From: Mucilaginibacter defluvii
GTDB taxonomy: Bacteria > Bacteroidota > Bacteroidia > Sphingobacteriales > Sphingobacteriaceae
NCBI RefSeq assembly: GCF_039543225.1
Contig: NZ_BAABJI010000001.1
Location: forward strand, 833,193 to 897,192
Direction of reading: 5' to 3'
DNA length: 64,000 bases
Made by a program: the position numbers and the translations under genes
The notes under the pieces: model-generated
The model's database searches: none
What the model was told of the DNA's origin: nothing
What the model saw: only the letters and a program-made list of their open reading frames with translations
Shown here: piece by piece, positions 6,828-15,282 of the stretch
Numbering within the stretch: the stretch's first letter is position 1
Layout of the letters: every line of letters starts with the position of its first letter

Positions 6828-8606
6828 GTCTTGAAGTCTTTCAAATGTTATAATTAAGCTTGATGGAAGTAACCCGACATAGACACTTAAATAGTTTTTT
6901 ATAAGTTCATTTTTAAGTGAATTTTCGTTTTTATACCTTGAAAAATACGTAGGATAAGTGGCTTTGTACAAAGCTACTATCACCTCTTTCTTAGCATTAA
7001 GATACCACTTAGGTATTAAGATAACTTTTTTATTGTAAAGTGGTATTTGTACCAATACATTATCTTTAATGTCGCCTTTATCTGCATTTTGACTAAGATT
7101 ATCTAATACAATGTTAGACAAGTTTTGAAGTTGCAATTCGCTTAAATCTTGGTACTTCAGAAAATCCATCGTTTTATCTATTCCAAACTTCTCATTGTGA
7201 TTCGGATGATTTTCTTTTAGAAGGAATAACGCAAAAAATAATGGGTCAAAAATATATGAATCAAGGTTTCTTCGTTCCTTTTGACCTATTACTATTACTC
7301 TTTCGTTTTCCTCATTATTCAAATCATAATCTATAACCCCAGCAATGCTTTTATTACCACTATCATACAAATCTTTTACTATTTGCCGCACTTTTGAGTA
7401 GCCTCCTCCTGAGTTGTCTTTATTGCTTGCAGTTGATATAAAATTTAGTGAAATGTCTGGTTCTAATTGTATTTTTTCATAAACCGATTCTAAGAATTTA
7501 GCGTCAATTGCTGCCTCTACAAAAATTTGTTTTTTATGAGTGTAATAGATACTAAGGTTTTTTAAGCCAACTGTTAGGGACTTAATAGCAGTAGCTTTAT
7601 TTGATTTTTGTAATTTTCGATTACGCATTTCGAAAATGCAATCGTCGTTAGGTGCAAGCGCAACGGTTGTTGGTGAATGAGTTGTAATAATAACTTTTAT
7701 CTTATTTTCCACAATAAAGACGTTATTCACTACTTCAAAAAAGTCTTTACACATTGTAGGATGTAAGCTTGCATCCGGTTCATCGAGCATAATTACTTTA
7801 GGAAGCGATTCAATCAAACCGGCACTTGAGTTGTATAAGGCAAAAATTAACGACATAATTACCTTCTCACCTGACGACAAGAATTCAAATCTTATTTCTT
7901 CCTCACTTTTGTTCAAAAGAACAACATCGAAGACATCAGAGGTTATATCAGGTGTCTTGACTTGGTAAGCCGAATTAGCTTTTTTTAAAATCTTATTAAG
8001 GAAAATCCAAGGTGCTTCGATATCTATCGGCTTTTCAGTCTCAAATCTTAGACGATAAATGTATTGTTTAAAAATCTGTGACAGATTAGCTTCAAATATA
8101 TCATAACCAACTATTGGCTGATAAATAGTAAAATCATAAAACTTTAAATCCTGAAGCCTCTTTTTACTGTTTTCTGCCACACTATTTAAAAGGTGAGCCT
8201 CAGATGAATCAACTTCAATCACCGCATCATTGTAATATGCTTTATCAGGTCTTAAAAATGAGTTTCTTAATGTTTCATTAATTATATGATAGTTCTTGAA
8301 ATCTAATGTTGGGTTTATTTGAGAAGCAACAGATAGCGTCTGGCAAACTATTAGTAGTTTTTTTAAATTTGAATAGTCTTGCTGAACAGATTGTTGCCCA
8401 CCATTTGTGGGATTAAACCTTTGGTTCGGTATGTAGTGAGCATTTAAAGTCTTACCATCTTGGATGAAGTTGCCCTCCATTTCAACAGTTGACAACAACT
8501 GACTTTTACCGGAACCGTTGGCACCGGTAATTATAGTTAAATCCGGAAGCTCAATCTCAAATGGCGTTTTAAGCATTGCGCCGTTCCCTTGGAATTTTAA
8601 TAGCAT
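6813..8606 (-). CDS. OLD-like AAA/ABC ATPase with TOPRIM-like domain (moron)
   Basis: 597 residues. The ATPase part has Walker A GANGSGKS (28-35), an ABC-type signature LSSGE (243-247), Walker B VIMLDE (271-276) and switch histidine H310. After about residue 355 come TOPRIM-like acidic motifs: FVEAAID (E364) and VIDYD (D426, D428). This ATPase plus TOPRIM layout is that of OLD-family nucleases, first known as the prophage P2 Old superinfection-exclusion protein and now found in several anti-phage systems. No partner gene is adjacent on the same strand. A defence role is likely by family and context, not shown. Confidence 0.75.
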   Translation of the reverse strand: MLLKFQGNGAMLKTPFEIELPDLTIITGANGSGKSQLLSTVEMEGNFIQDGKTLNAHYIPNQRFNPTNGGQQSVQQDYSNLKKLLIVCQTLSVASQINPTLDFKNYHIINETLRNSFLRPDKAYYNDAVIEVDSSEAHLLNSVAENSKKRLQDLKFYDFTIYQPIVGYDIFEANLSQIFKQYIYRLRFETEKPIDIEAPWIFLNKILKKANSAYQVKTPDITSDVFDVVLLNKSEEEIRFEFLSSGEKVIMSLIFALYNSSAGLIESLPKVIMLDEPDASLHPTMCKDFFEVVNNVFIVENKIKVIITTHSPTTVALAPNDDCIFEMRNRKLQKSNKATAIKSLTVGLKNLSIYYTHKKQIFVEAAIDAKFLESVYEKIQLEPDISLNFISTASNKDNSGGGYSKVRQIVKDLYDSGNKSIAGVIDYDLNNEENERVIVIGQKERRNLDSYIFDPLFFALFLLKENHPNHNEKFGIDKTMDFLKYQDLSELQLQNLSNIVLDNLSQNADKGDIKDNVLVQIPLYNKKVILIPKWYLNAKKEVIVALYKATYPTYFSRYKNENSLKNELIKNYLSVYVGLLPSSLIITFERLQDLSFN

Positions 8607-8646
8607 ATATTAGGGTTTAAGTTTTCTCAAATATAATGACAGGCAG

Positions 8647-8655
8647 ACTATTTAT
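8647..8655 (+). promoter_or_regulatory. late-gene box 3 (ACTATTTAT)
   Basis: ACTATTTAT with 13 bases to the ATG at 8669, the same distance as boxes 2 and 6. It lies between the divergent ATPase gene and the tail protein gene. Confidence 0.5.
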
Positions 8656-8668
8656 TTGAAAGCATTTG

Positions 8669-9922
8669 ATGATTTCAATAGATAAGCAACCACAAAATTT
8701 TACACCGGCTAATTCACCCATACAATTCAAGTTTACTTCAGAAAAGCCGGGTACTTTATATTTCAATGTTCAAGTTCTTGATGGTGAAACCGGGGGCTTA
8801 ATTGCCAATCAGAAATATCAATCATTGCCTAATTTGAACAATGGTGCTGTATGTGATTTATCTTCAGTATTAAACTCTTTTGTTTACAGTCAATTATTAC
8901 CATCGGTTGACCTATTGCAGCCTGTCAGCAAGCTTGTAAAAGCGTATCAATTAAGTATTACAGATAACTATCTTTCCGGAAGCACTGTTGTTACTGGTTC
9001 AACCCTTACAACGGATATTTATAATGTTTGGAACGCCGAATTTGACAGAATTCAATTTACTGATTTTGCCTATATGGATTATGCAGTTAATGCACTTTCC
9101 GCTACTATAAAGTTCCTTAATGATAAACCACAAATAAGTAATACTTATAGGGGAAGCAACGAGTATTTATATTTTCTTAATGCTGGTATCAATGGTAAAG
9201 TTGAGTTCAAGTTTTATGGTTTTGGGCATACGCTTTTGGGTTCTCATTCGCTATCTGGAATTACAGCAAACACTAAAGCTTACCGGTTGAACGTAAGTCC
9301 TAACGCAATCCAAAATTACTACGGTAATGCTCTTTCAAACTTGTATGGTAACTATTCATTTGATGAAATGTTCACTGATACGTTTGGTTCAAATTATGGA
9401 ATAAATAATGCCAACTATTATACCGTTCAGATTCTTGACAGTAACAATAATCCAAAATCTGAACTCAGAACATACATTTTAAAAAATGATAAGTGCATAG
9501 GTGAACCTGTACAAATTGTATTTAGTAATCGCTTAGGTGGGTTTGATTCCGTTACCATGTTCAACCCGGCTGAAACTATAAGCGTTGAAAAATCTATTAT
9601 CAAAACATACCCATATCAAATTAATTCGGCTGGTGACTACACCAATATAACTGATGGGGTTTATAACGAAACGGATGTTGTTTACCACAAAGTAAGTGAA
9701 TCAACTTATAAAGTATTCTCAGATGTCCTGAACATTAAAACTGCACAATGGCTTAAATCAATTATTGATTCTGAAAAGGTGTATGTGAAGTTAAGCAATG
9801 GAGTTTTCTTACCTATCACGATTAATAACAAATCATATAACTTGAACAACAAGCAGTACTCAACCGGAAATAAAAGGTTGGAATTGGAATTCAAAGTAAG
9901 TGAATCAGGCTTGAAGTTCTAA
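8669..9922 (+). CDS. phage tail protein
   Basis: 417 residues from the ATG at 8669; a TTG one codon upstream (8666) is less likely. The N-terminus (about 10-90) reads as an immunoglobulin-like beta domain, and the whole protein is beta-rich with few charges and many N, S, T and Y, as in virion surface proteins. The C-terminal LELEFKVSESGLKF suggests a beta barrel end. It is alone in its unit between two late boxes and upstream of the esterase tail protein, so a distal tail or baseplate role is inferred. Confidence 0.6.
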   Translation: MISIDKQPQNFTPANSPIQFKFTSEKPGTLYFNVQVLDGETGGLIANQKYQSLPNLNNGAVCDLSSVLNSFVYSQLLPSVDLLQPVSKLVKAYQLSITDNYLSGSTVVTGSTLTTDIYNVWNAEFDRIQFTDFAYMDYAVNALSATIKFLNDKPQISNTYRGSNEYLYFLNAGINGKVEFKFYGFGHTLLGSHSLSGITANTKAYRLNVSPNAIQNYYGNALSNLYGNYSFDEMFTDTFGSNYGINNANYYTVQILDSNNNPKSELRTYILKNDKCIGEPVQIVFSNRLGGFDSVTMFNPAETISVEKSIIKTYPYQINSAGDYTNITDGVYNETDVVYHKVSESTYKVFSDVLNIKTAQWLKSIIDSEKVYVKLSNGVFLPITINNKSYNLNNKQYSTGNKRLELEFKVSESGLKF

Positions 9923-9933
9923 CCCGTAAACAG

Positions 9934-9942
9934 ACTATTTAT
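9934..9942 (+). promoter_or_regulatory. late-gene box 4 (ACTATTTAT)
   Basis: ACTATTTAT with 17 bases to the ATG at 9960. The flanks AGA and TCT pair around the CTATTTA core. Only 11 bases separate it from the stop of the upstream gene. Confidence 0.5.
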
Positions 9943-9959
9943 CTCAAACAAAGAGATAA

Positions 9960-10979
9960 ATGGACATTTCAATTTTCGTTTCCGGTGTAACAGCTAATAT
10001 ATCTAACAAAACCGAACCTAAATCTATACCGGCATCAACTGTAGGTGCTGCTTTTTCAGAATTAGCTAACCTTACTAAGACTGCTGTTGAAGCCAAGTTT
10101 GATTTAACAAGTGGCGCAACATTGGTAACACAAGTTTCAAATGTAACTGCATCAGTTAATTCTTTGGAATACCTCAAAGCTTTACAGCAAAGCGATACCG
10201 ATTTATTCAGCATTCAAGATTCCAACGGGTACAATGCTTTAAGATTAACAATTGATGGTAATCTTTTATACCGCAATAAAGTCACCGGGGCAACGGATAG
10301 CTGGAACAACCTTAAAGGAAAGAACATAGCTTTCTTAGGTGATTCAATCACTACTGCACCACGTTCACAAGATGGCATAACAGCTAACAATATCTATTGG
10401 GGTTTAATCCGTGATAGGTACGGTTGCAATGTTTACGCTAATGGAGTACCAGGTTCTTGTATAGCGCAAAAATCCGGAGTATCAGCCTTTACCACTGATA
10501 GCCGTTGGCAGTCTTTAAACTCAACTTTTAACCCTGATGCGGTTGTAGTATTTGGTGGTACTAATGATTTTGGTGGTCAGAATATTCCTTTGGGCACTTA
10601 TGCCGATTCTGAAACAGGCAAAACCACTTTTTATAGTGCATTAAAGTATCTGTTTCACTCATTACAAGACAGATACAAGGGTTCAAAAATCTTCTTTATG
10701 ACCCCGATGCAAAGGGCAGATAGGGGTTTTCCATCGCAGAATGCTACTACAGGCTTTTATATGTCGGATTATCAGGATGCGATTCAAAAGGTAGCTAAGG
10801 ATTACAGTATCATTATTATTGATACCTATCAAAATAGCGGGTTCAATTACTACAATATGGTCAGCGGTGGTACTTCGCCTTGGTCACCGGATGGTCTACA
10901 CCCTAACATAGCAGGTCACGCACGATTAGCGGATTATGTAGGTAATATTCTCAACCTACACTTCAAACAAGCAGCTTAA
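9960..10979 (+). CDS. SGNH-hydrolase tail spike/fibre protein
   Basis: 339 residues. Residues 1-118 form an N-terminal virion-attachment part with repeats of V, T and S. An SGNH/GDSL esterase domain follows: block I GDSI (127-130, nucleophile S129), block III GGTND (199-203) and the catalytic D-x-x-H in DGLHP (D311, H314). Such enzymes on phage tails deacylate surface polysaccharide during adsorption. It is followed after 2 bases by a LamG-like protein, so the two probably form the host-recognition device. Confidence 0.85.
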   Translation: MDISIFVSGVTANISNKTEPKSIPASTVGAAFSELANLTKTAVEAKFDLTSGATLVTQVSNVTASVNSLEYLKALQQSDTDLFSIQDSNGYNALRLTIDGNLLYRNKVTGATDSWNNLKGKNIAFLGDSITTAPRSQDGITANNIYWGLIRDRYGCNVYANGVPGSCIAQKSGVSAFTTDSRWQSLNSTFNPDAVVVFGGTNDFGGQNIPLGTYADSETGKTTFYSALKYLFHSLQDRYKGSKIFFMTPMQRADRGFPSQNATTGFYMSDYQDAIQKVAKDYSIIIIDTYQNSGFNYYNMVSGGTSPWSPDGLHPNIAGHARLADYVGNILNLHFKQAA

Positions 10980-10981
10980 TA

Positions 10982-11836
10982 ATGAAATTCAAATTAATAA
11001 TAGAAGGAGCTGATTTCAGTTCTTTCGGGTTGGGTCAATCATCAGATGTATCAACCTATGTAAATAACTTTAATGCTTTGGGTGGTGGTACGCTAACCAC
11101 AAACGAAAAAACAGCATTACAATCATACTATGATGGTTTAGTAACTGCTAACCTATGGGATAAGATTGAAGTTTTATATCCTTTTATCGGTTCAACAGCA
11201 ACTTATCATAAATACAATTTCAAGAACTACCAAGATACCGATGCTGCATATAGATTAACATTCTCAAATGATGCTACCAGTGCGCACACTGCTAACGGCT
11301 TTGTTGGTGATAGAAATGCGCAACGTTCAGCTAATTCAAATTACTATTGGACTGGTACACTGAGCAGCACTTGTGCAGGTTTTTACAATACCACTGGTGA
11401 AGTTGCTGATACCAACAGCCGGGTTGTAATGGGAGGTGCCAGCACATCATCCGCATCAACAAGTATCAGCAGATTAGTTTTAGCAAGGAACTTTTCTAAT
11501 ATTACACAGGGTGAATTAGCAAGAACTACAGGCGGTTTAACATCAGGTGCCACTTTAGACAGAGCAAAAACCGGATTCTTAGCGGTATCAAATAACAGCG
11601 GAACAGTAAAACTTTGGGACGGTAATACGATAGCTGGTACTGCAAGTGCTACAATACCACTTACAGGTGGTAATGTACCAGTATATCTATTGGCTTATAG
11701 AAATAACTCCATCGAGTTAAACTATTTTTCGGATGTAACTTTAGGTACTGCTTTTATAGCTAAAGGATTTACAGATTCTGATATGGTCAATTTTAGCAAT
11801 CTAACCAAGGCATATAATCAAGCTTTGGGTAGATAG
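10982..11836 (+). CDS. tail fibre protein with LamG-like fold
   Basis: 284 residues. The N-terminal segment (about 20-55) resembles spacers found in Bacteroidota phage fibre proteins. From about residue 60 (LYPFIGSTATYHKYNFK) the beta-rich, S/T/N-rich sequence fits a concanavalin A/LamG-like jelly roll. It begins 2 bases after the SGNH protein's stop and is probably translated with it. A carbohydrate-binding role at the tail tip is inferred. The minus-strand moron ends 2 bases beyond its stop. Confidence 0.6.
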   Translation: MKFKLIIEGADFSSFGLGQSSDVSTYVNNFNALGGGTLTTNEKTALQSYYDGLVTANLWDKIEVLYPFIGSTATYHKYNFKNYQDTDAAYRLTFSNDATSAHTANGFVGDRNAQRSANSNYYWTGTLSSTCAGFYNTTGEVADTNSRVVMGGASTSSASTSISRLVLARNFSNITQGELARTTGGLTSGATLDRAKTGFLAVSNNSGTVKLWDGNTIAGTASATIPLTGGNVPVYLLAYRNNSIELNYFSDVTLGTAFIAKGFTDSDMVNFSNLTKAYNQALGR

Positions 11837-11838
11837 CG

Positions 11839-12960
11839 TTATATTTCCTCTGTAATTTTGAAAAATCTTCTATCGGTTAGATAGTTAAAAAATTCAGGGG
11901 CTATTGGGTCATCGTCATAAGCGTTAATCTTAAAGTTATAATTGTTCTCCACTAAATATTGCTTAAATGCGTTATATGCCATGTATTGTTGGGTATTCGA
12001 ATACTTTAATGGTTCGATTGATAAAAATGTTACTATAAGCCTATTCAAATCATTAATTGTTAGATTGGGTTTTTCGTGTTTTAGATAATATTCAATACTG
12101 AATTTTTCAATGATTTTAATATAAAATGGATTCGGCACTGTAAAGCTATTTTGCCTCGCAAAAGGTATAAAATAATGCTTGACAAATCTATCTTCATCTT
12201 GTGTTAGACCTCGCTCTTTATATCTTATACTAAGAACATCCAAAGTGTAATCCAAAATTTCATCTGATGTTGACAATGTATATATTAAATCAGGTGTTTT
12301 CATAATCACCTTTAGCAAATTCTCATTTTCCAAAAATATAGACGGTTGATAAAACTTAGTTATTAAGTGATAAACAATGTTTTTGTCACCTATATCAACG
12401 CTATCTAATACATCAATGAATAATTGAAGTTGGTTTTTAGGTGCCGTTTCTTTGGCGTTTATAAAAGGGAAGTAAAGGTTGAAATGTGAAGGATTTTTTA
12501 AAATAAGATTTAGGATGCTCTTCAATTCTTCGTCCTGAAGGTCTTTAAAAAGCTGACTCAAATTATCTTGCATTTTATTCGAAAGATTTTGAACATCAAC
12601 CTTCACTTTTTCAGTTTTGCTTAACGCCTCATTTACTTGGGTTAAGATATTTTGTACTGTAGTTGCCCTATTACTTATCCAAAACCCCAAGCCCGTCAAG
12701 GATAATGCTATTATACCTAATGTAATTCCAGCACTTGCTAATACATTTGCAACAGAACTGCTATTACTTGATATGTCGTTTTGAGCAATCTCAACTGAGT
12801 GTTTGAGTTCTGCCAATTGCTTATTAACACTTATTAAGCTGTCTTGCAGTTGCGCAACGCTCTTTTTAATATAAGCACTGCTATCAATTCTCTCTTTATT
12901 GGCGAAGCAATTGAATGCGATACAGAGAATGGTAAGGGTTAGGTAAAATCTGATTTTCAT
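11839..12960 (-). CDS. hypothetical membrane protein with coiled coil (moron)
   Basis: 373 residues: a cleavable signal sequence (1-20, ending CFA), a short exported coiled coil (about 30-68), a membrane helix (about 72-94), a second helical stretch (about 97-140), and a large helical domain of about 230 residues expected in the cytoplasm. No family is recognised. The layout would let it sense the periplasm and act inside. It lies between tail genes, back to back with the 753-residue tail protein, and a late box sits in the 25-base gap. Confidence 0.65.
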   Translation of the reverse strand: MKIRFYLTLTILCIAFNCFANKERIDSSAYIKKSVAQLQDSLISVNKQLAELKHSVEIAQNDISSNSSSVANVLASAGITLGIIALSLTGLGFWISNRATTVQNILTQVNEALSKTEKVKVDVQNLSNKMQDNLSQLFKDLQDEELKSILNLILKNPSHFNLYFPFINAKETAPKNQLQLFIDVLDSVDIGDKNIVYHLITKFYQPSIFLENENLLKVIMKTPDLIYTLSTSDEILDYTLDVLSIRYKERGLTQDEDRFVKHYFIPFARQNSFTVPNPFYIKIIEKFSIEYYLKHEKPNLTINDLNRLIVTFLSIEPLKYSNTQQYMAYNAFKQYLVENNYNFKINAYDDDPIAPEFFNYLTDRRFFKITEEI

Positions 12961-12973
12961 TTTATGTAAGCAT

Positions 12974-12982
12974 ACTATTTAT
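12974..12982 (+). promoter_or_regulatory. late-gene box 5 (ACTATTTAT), 3 bases before start codon
   Basis: ACTATTTAT lies inside a 6-base inverted repeat: GCATAC (12970-12975) and GTATGC (12984-12989). Only three bases (GGT) separate the box from the ATG at 12986, so the hairpin covers the start codon. If the box is a -10 element, the mRNA would be leaderless. Confidence 0.55.
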
Positions 12983-12985
12983 GGT

Positions 12986-15247
12986 ATGCAGGGCTTAAAC
13001 TACAAGATTTATTTATTAGAACCTAATGGCAATTATGCTGAACTTGATACTGAGGGATTAGATATCTCAACCACATTTTCACTTACCGATATAAAAGACA
13101 TATCACAGAAAAAAGACACCTTATCAAAGAATATCACATTTGCTGGAACCAAGAATAATAACAGGGTATTTGGTAACGTATTTAATCAATCCCGCCATGT
13201 TGACCCTAATATTCAAGAGAGCTTATTTGTCAATTTCTCAGTTAATAAACCTGTTGAATGCTTGGTGCTTGAAAACTCAACGCCCATATTAAAAGGATAT
13301 TTAAAGTTTAGTAACGCTATAATTGATGATGGTAAAATAAGCTATGAATGTATCATTACCGGTAACATCTTCAATTTTTATTCGCTGTTGGGAGATAAGC
13401 TATTATCTGAGTTAGATTTTACTGAATATAACCACCAGTTTGATGTAAGACATATTACTGATAGTTGGGATTCTAATATCACAATAAGCGGTAACACCGT
13501 TGCCATGGAAACCGGTAAAGGATATTTATACCCGTTCATAAATTATGGTGATGTGAGTTCACCATACCCATCAGACGTTAATAAAATCCACATTAATAAT
13601 TTCAGACCAGCCATTTATGTCAAAGAATATTTGAATAAAATATTTGACCAGCCGGAGCTTTCAGGATTCACTTATGAGGTGAAAGGAAACACAGAATTTA
13701 TTGAAGACTTTAACAGGCTTATAATACCGAATGACAGTGATGTAATGAACCAAAATATGGCTGGTGATACTTTTTTAATGATGTCCAATTTGTTCACTAT
13801 TCCGGTAAATAAAGCAAGCGGTGATTTACAGGAGCAAAGACGTTATTTAAGGTTTCCATACCGGGTTGATTATTTATCCAGCATTGAAGGCAATAGCACT
13901 CCATATCCAAATGAAGATGGTGAAACTGGTAACGTATTTACAGTTGTAAGGGAGTTTAAAACTGATGGTAAGGTAAGCTTCAATTATTCGGCAACCCTTA
14001 ATGGTAATGCTGATTTCCGTATCAAATTATTGGAGCGTTCAAGCACAACAGAGGAATTTACGGTAGTGGTGGAAAATCTGTTTATGAGTTTAAATAATAA
14101 CAGCCAAAGCAAGTATGTAGAGTTAATAATTCCGCAACGCACGTTTCAAGTAGGTAAACAGTTTGCTATAAGACTTGACTTCAATGGTTCAATTATTAAC
14201 CTAAATAGTAACATAACCAATTTAAAATTTGAAACTGGTGCAGTTGTAAATTATAACGTAAAATCCGGTGATTATATAAGCCCGGCACCAGTTACCAATA
14301 TCAAGCAAAAGGATTTTGTTAAAAGTCTTTCTATGCTATTGAACCTGTACACCTATTCAACGCTTGATAATCCAAAGCATATCATTTTCCAGACCTACAA
14401 TGATTATTACTCTTATTGCAAGCCTGAAAATATACAATCAACAGCCTTAGACTACACCAAAAAGGTTGACTATTCAAGTAAAGTAACTTTTTCATCTTAT
14501 GGAGAATTGGCAAAGAAATATTCTTTCACTTATAAAGCTGATTCGGATTATTTCAACAGTCTATACACTTCTAAATATGGTGAAATTTATGGTGCTTATG
14601 CTGAAATAGATAGCATAGGTACCGCAGATGAAAAGAAAATTGAATTGGTTTTTTCACCAACGCCTTTAGTTCAATACAATAATACCAGGAGAATTACACC
14701 GGAGATTTATAAGCTGGAATCCAACAATTTTAGAAGTACTTACAAAAGCAATATCAGGATTATGTACTACAATGGTTTGAAAGATTGTGAGGGTTATCAA
14801 ATCGGTAATATGAGTTTCAACGGTAGTACTTTCAACTTCACACCTGAAATACCTATTCCATTTGAACCTAATCATAAGTTTACCTTTTACCCACAAGTAG
14901 GACATATAAAGTTTGCTACCGGATTAACAGATAATACTTACATGGCAGACTTGAATTTTGGTATTGCTGCTCAATACTATTTTCCGGCTGATGTTCCACA
15001 AGTGCAAGCAATACCAAATAGCTATGATAGGTACTACAGCAACCAAATAAAGGAGCTTACCGATTTGAACAATGTATTGCTGGAAACTGATGTGCTGCTT
15101 AGTGAAGCAGATATATCAAATTTAGATATGCGGGTGCCGGTATTCATCAATAACCAGTACGGTAATGCTTATTACAAGATGTTAGAAGTTGAATATAAAA
15201 ATAGGTTAGAGCCTTCAACTGTCAAGCTGCAAAAAATCAATCTTTAA
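12986..15247 (+). CDS. large phage tail protein
   Basis: 753 residues without signal peptide. The beta-rich sequence begins LNYKIYLLEPNGNYAELD and resembles tail-tip or baseplate hub proteins that follow or precede the tape measure in Bacteroidota phages. I see no catalytic motif. It forms a single-gene unit between boxes 5 and 6, directly before the tape measure gene. The ATG at 12986 is the only early start consistent with the conserved-looking N-terminus. Tail hub/tip role is inferred from size and position. Confidence 0.6.
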   Translation: MQGLNYKIYLLEPNGNYAELDTEGLDISTTFSLTDIKDISQKKDTLSKNITFAGTKNNNRVFGNVFNQSRHVDPNIQESLFVNFSVNKPVECLVLENSTPILKGYLKFSNAIIDDGKISYECIITGNIFNFYSLLGDKLLSELDFTEYNHQFDVRHITDSWDSNITISGNTVAMETGKGYLYPFINYGDVSSPYPSDVNKIHINNFRPAIYVKEYLNKIFDQPELSGFTYEVKGNTEFIEDFNRLIIPNDSDVMNQNMAGDTFLMMSNLFTIPVNKASGDLQEQRRYLRFPYRVDYLSSIEGNSTPYPNEDGETGNVFTVVREFKTDGKVSFNYSATLNGNADFRIKLLERSSTTEEFTVVVENLFMSLNNNSQSKYVELIIPQRTFQVGKQFAIRLDFNGSIINLNSNITNLKFETGAVVNYNVKSGDYISPAPVTNIKQKDFVKSLSMLLNLYTYSTLDNPKHIIFQTYNDYYSYCKPENIQSTALDYTKKVDYSSKVTFSSYGELAKKYSFTYKADSDYFNSLYTSKYGEIYGAYAEIDSIGTADEKKIELVFSPTPLVQYNNTRRITPEIYKLESNNFRSTYKSNIRIMYYNGLKDCEGYQIGNMSFNGSTFNFTPEIPIPFEPNHKFTFYPQVGHIKFATGLTDNTYMADLNFGIAAQYYFPADVPQVQAIPNSYDRYYSNQIKELTDLNNVLLETDVLLSEADISNLDMRVPVFINNQYGNAYYKMLEVEYKNRLEPSTVKLQKINL

Positions 15248-15260
15248 AGCTTTAATGCGG

Positions 15261-15269
15261 ACTATTTAT
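15261..15269 (+). promoter_or_regulatory. late-gene box 6 (ACTATTTAT)
   Basis: ACTATTTAT with 13 bases to the tape measure ATG at 15283. CGGA and TCCG form a perfect 4-base stem around CTATTTA. Confidence 0.55.
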
Positions 15270-15282
15270 CCGAAAGGAATAG

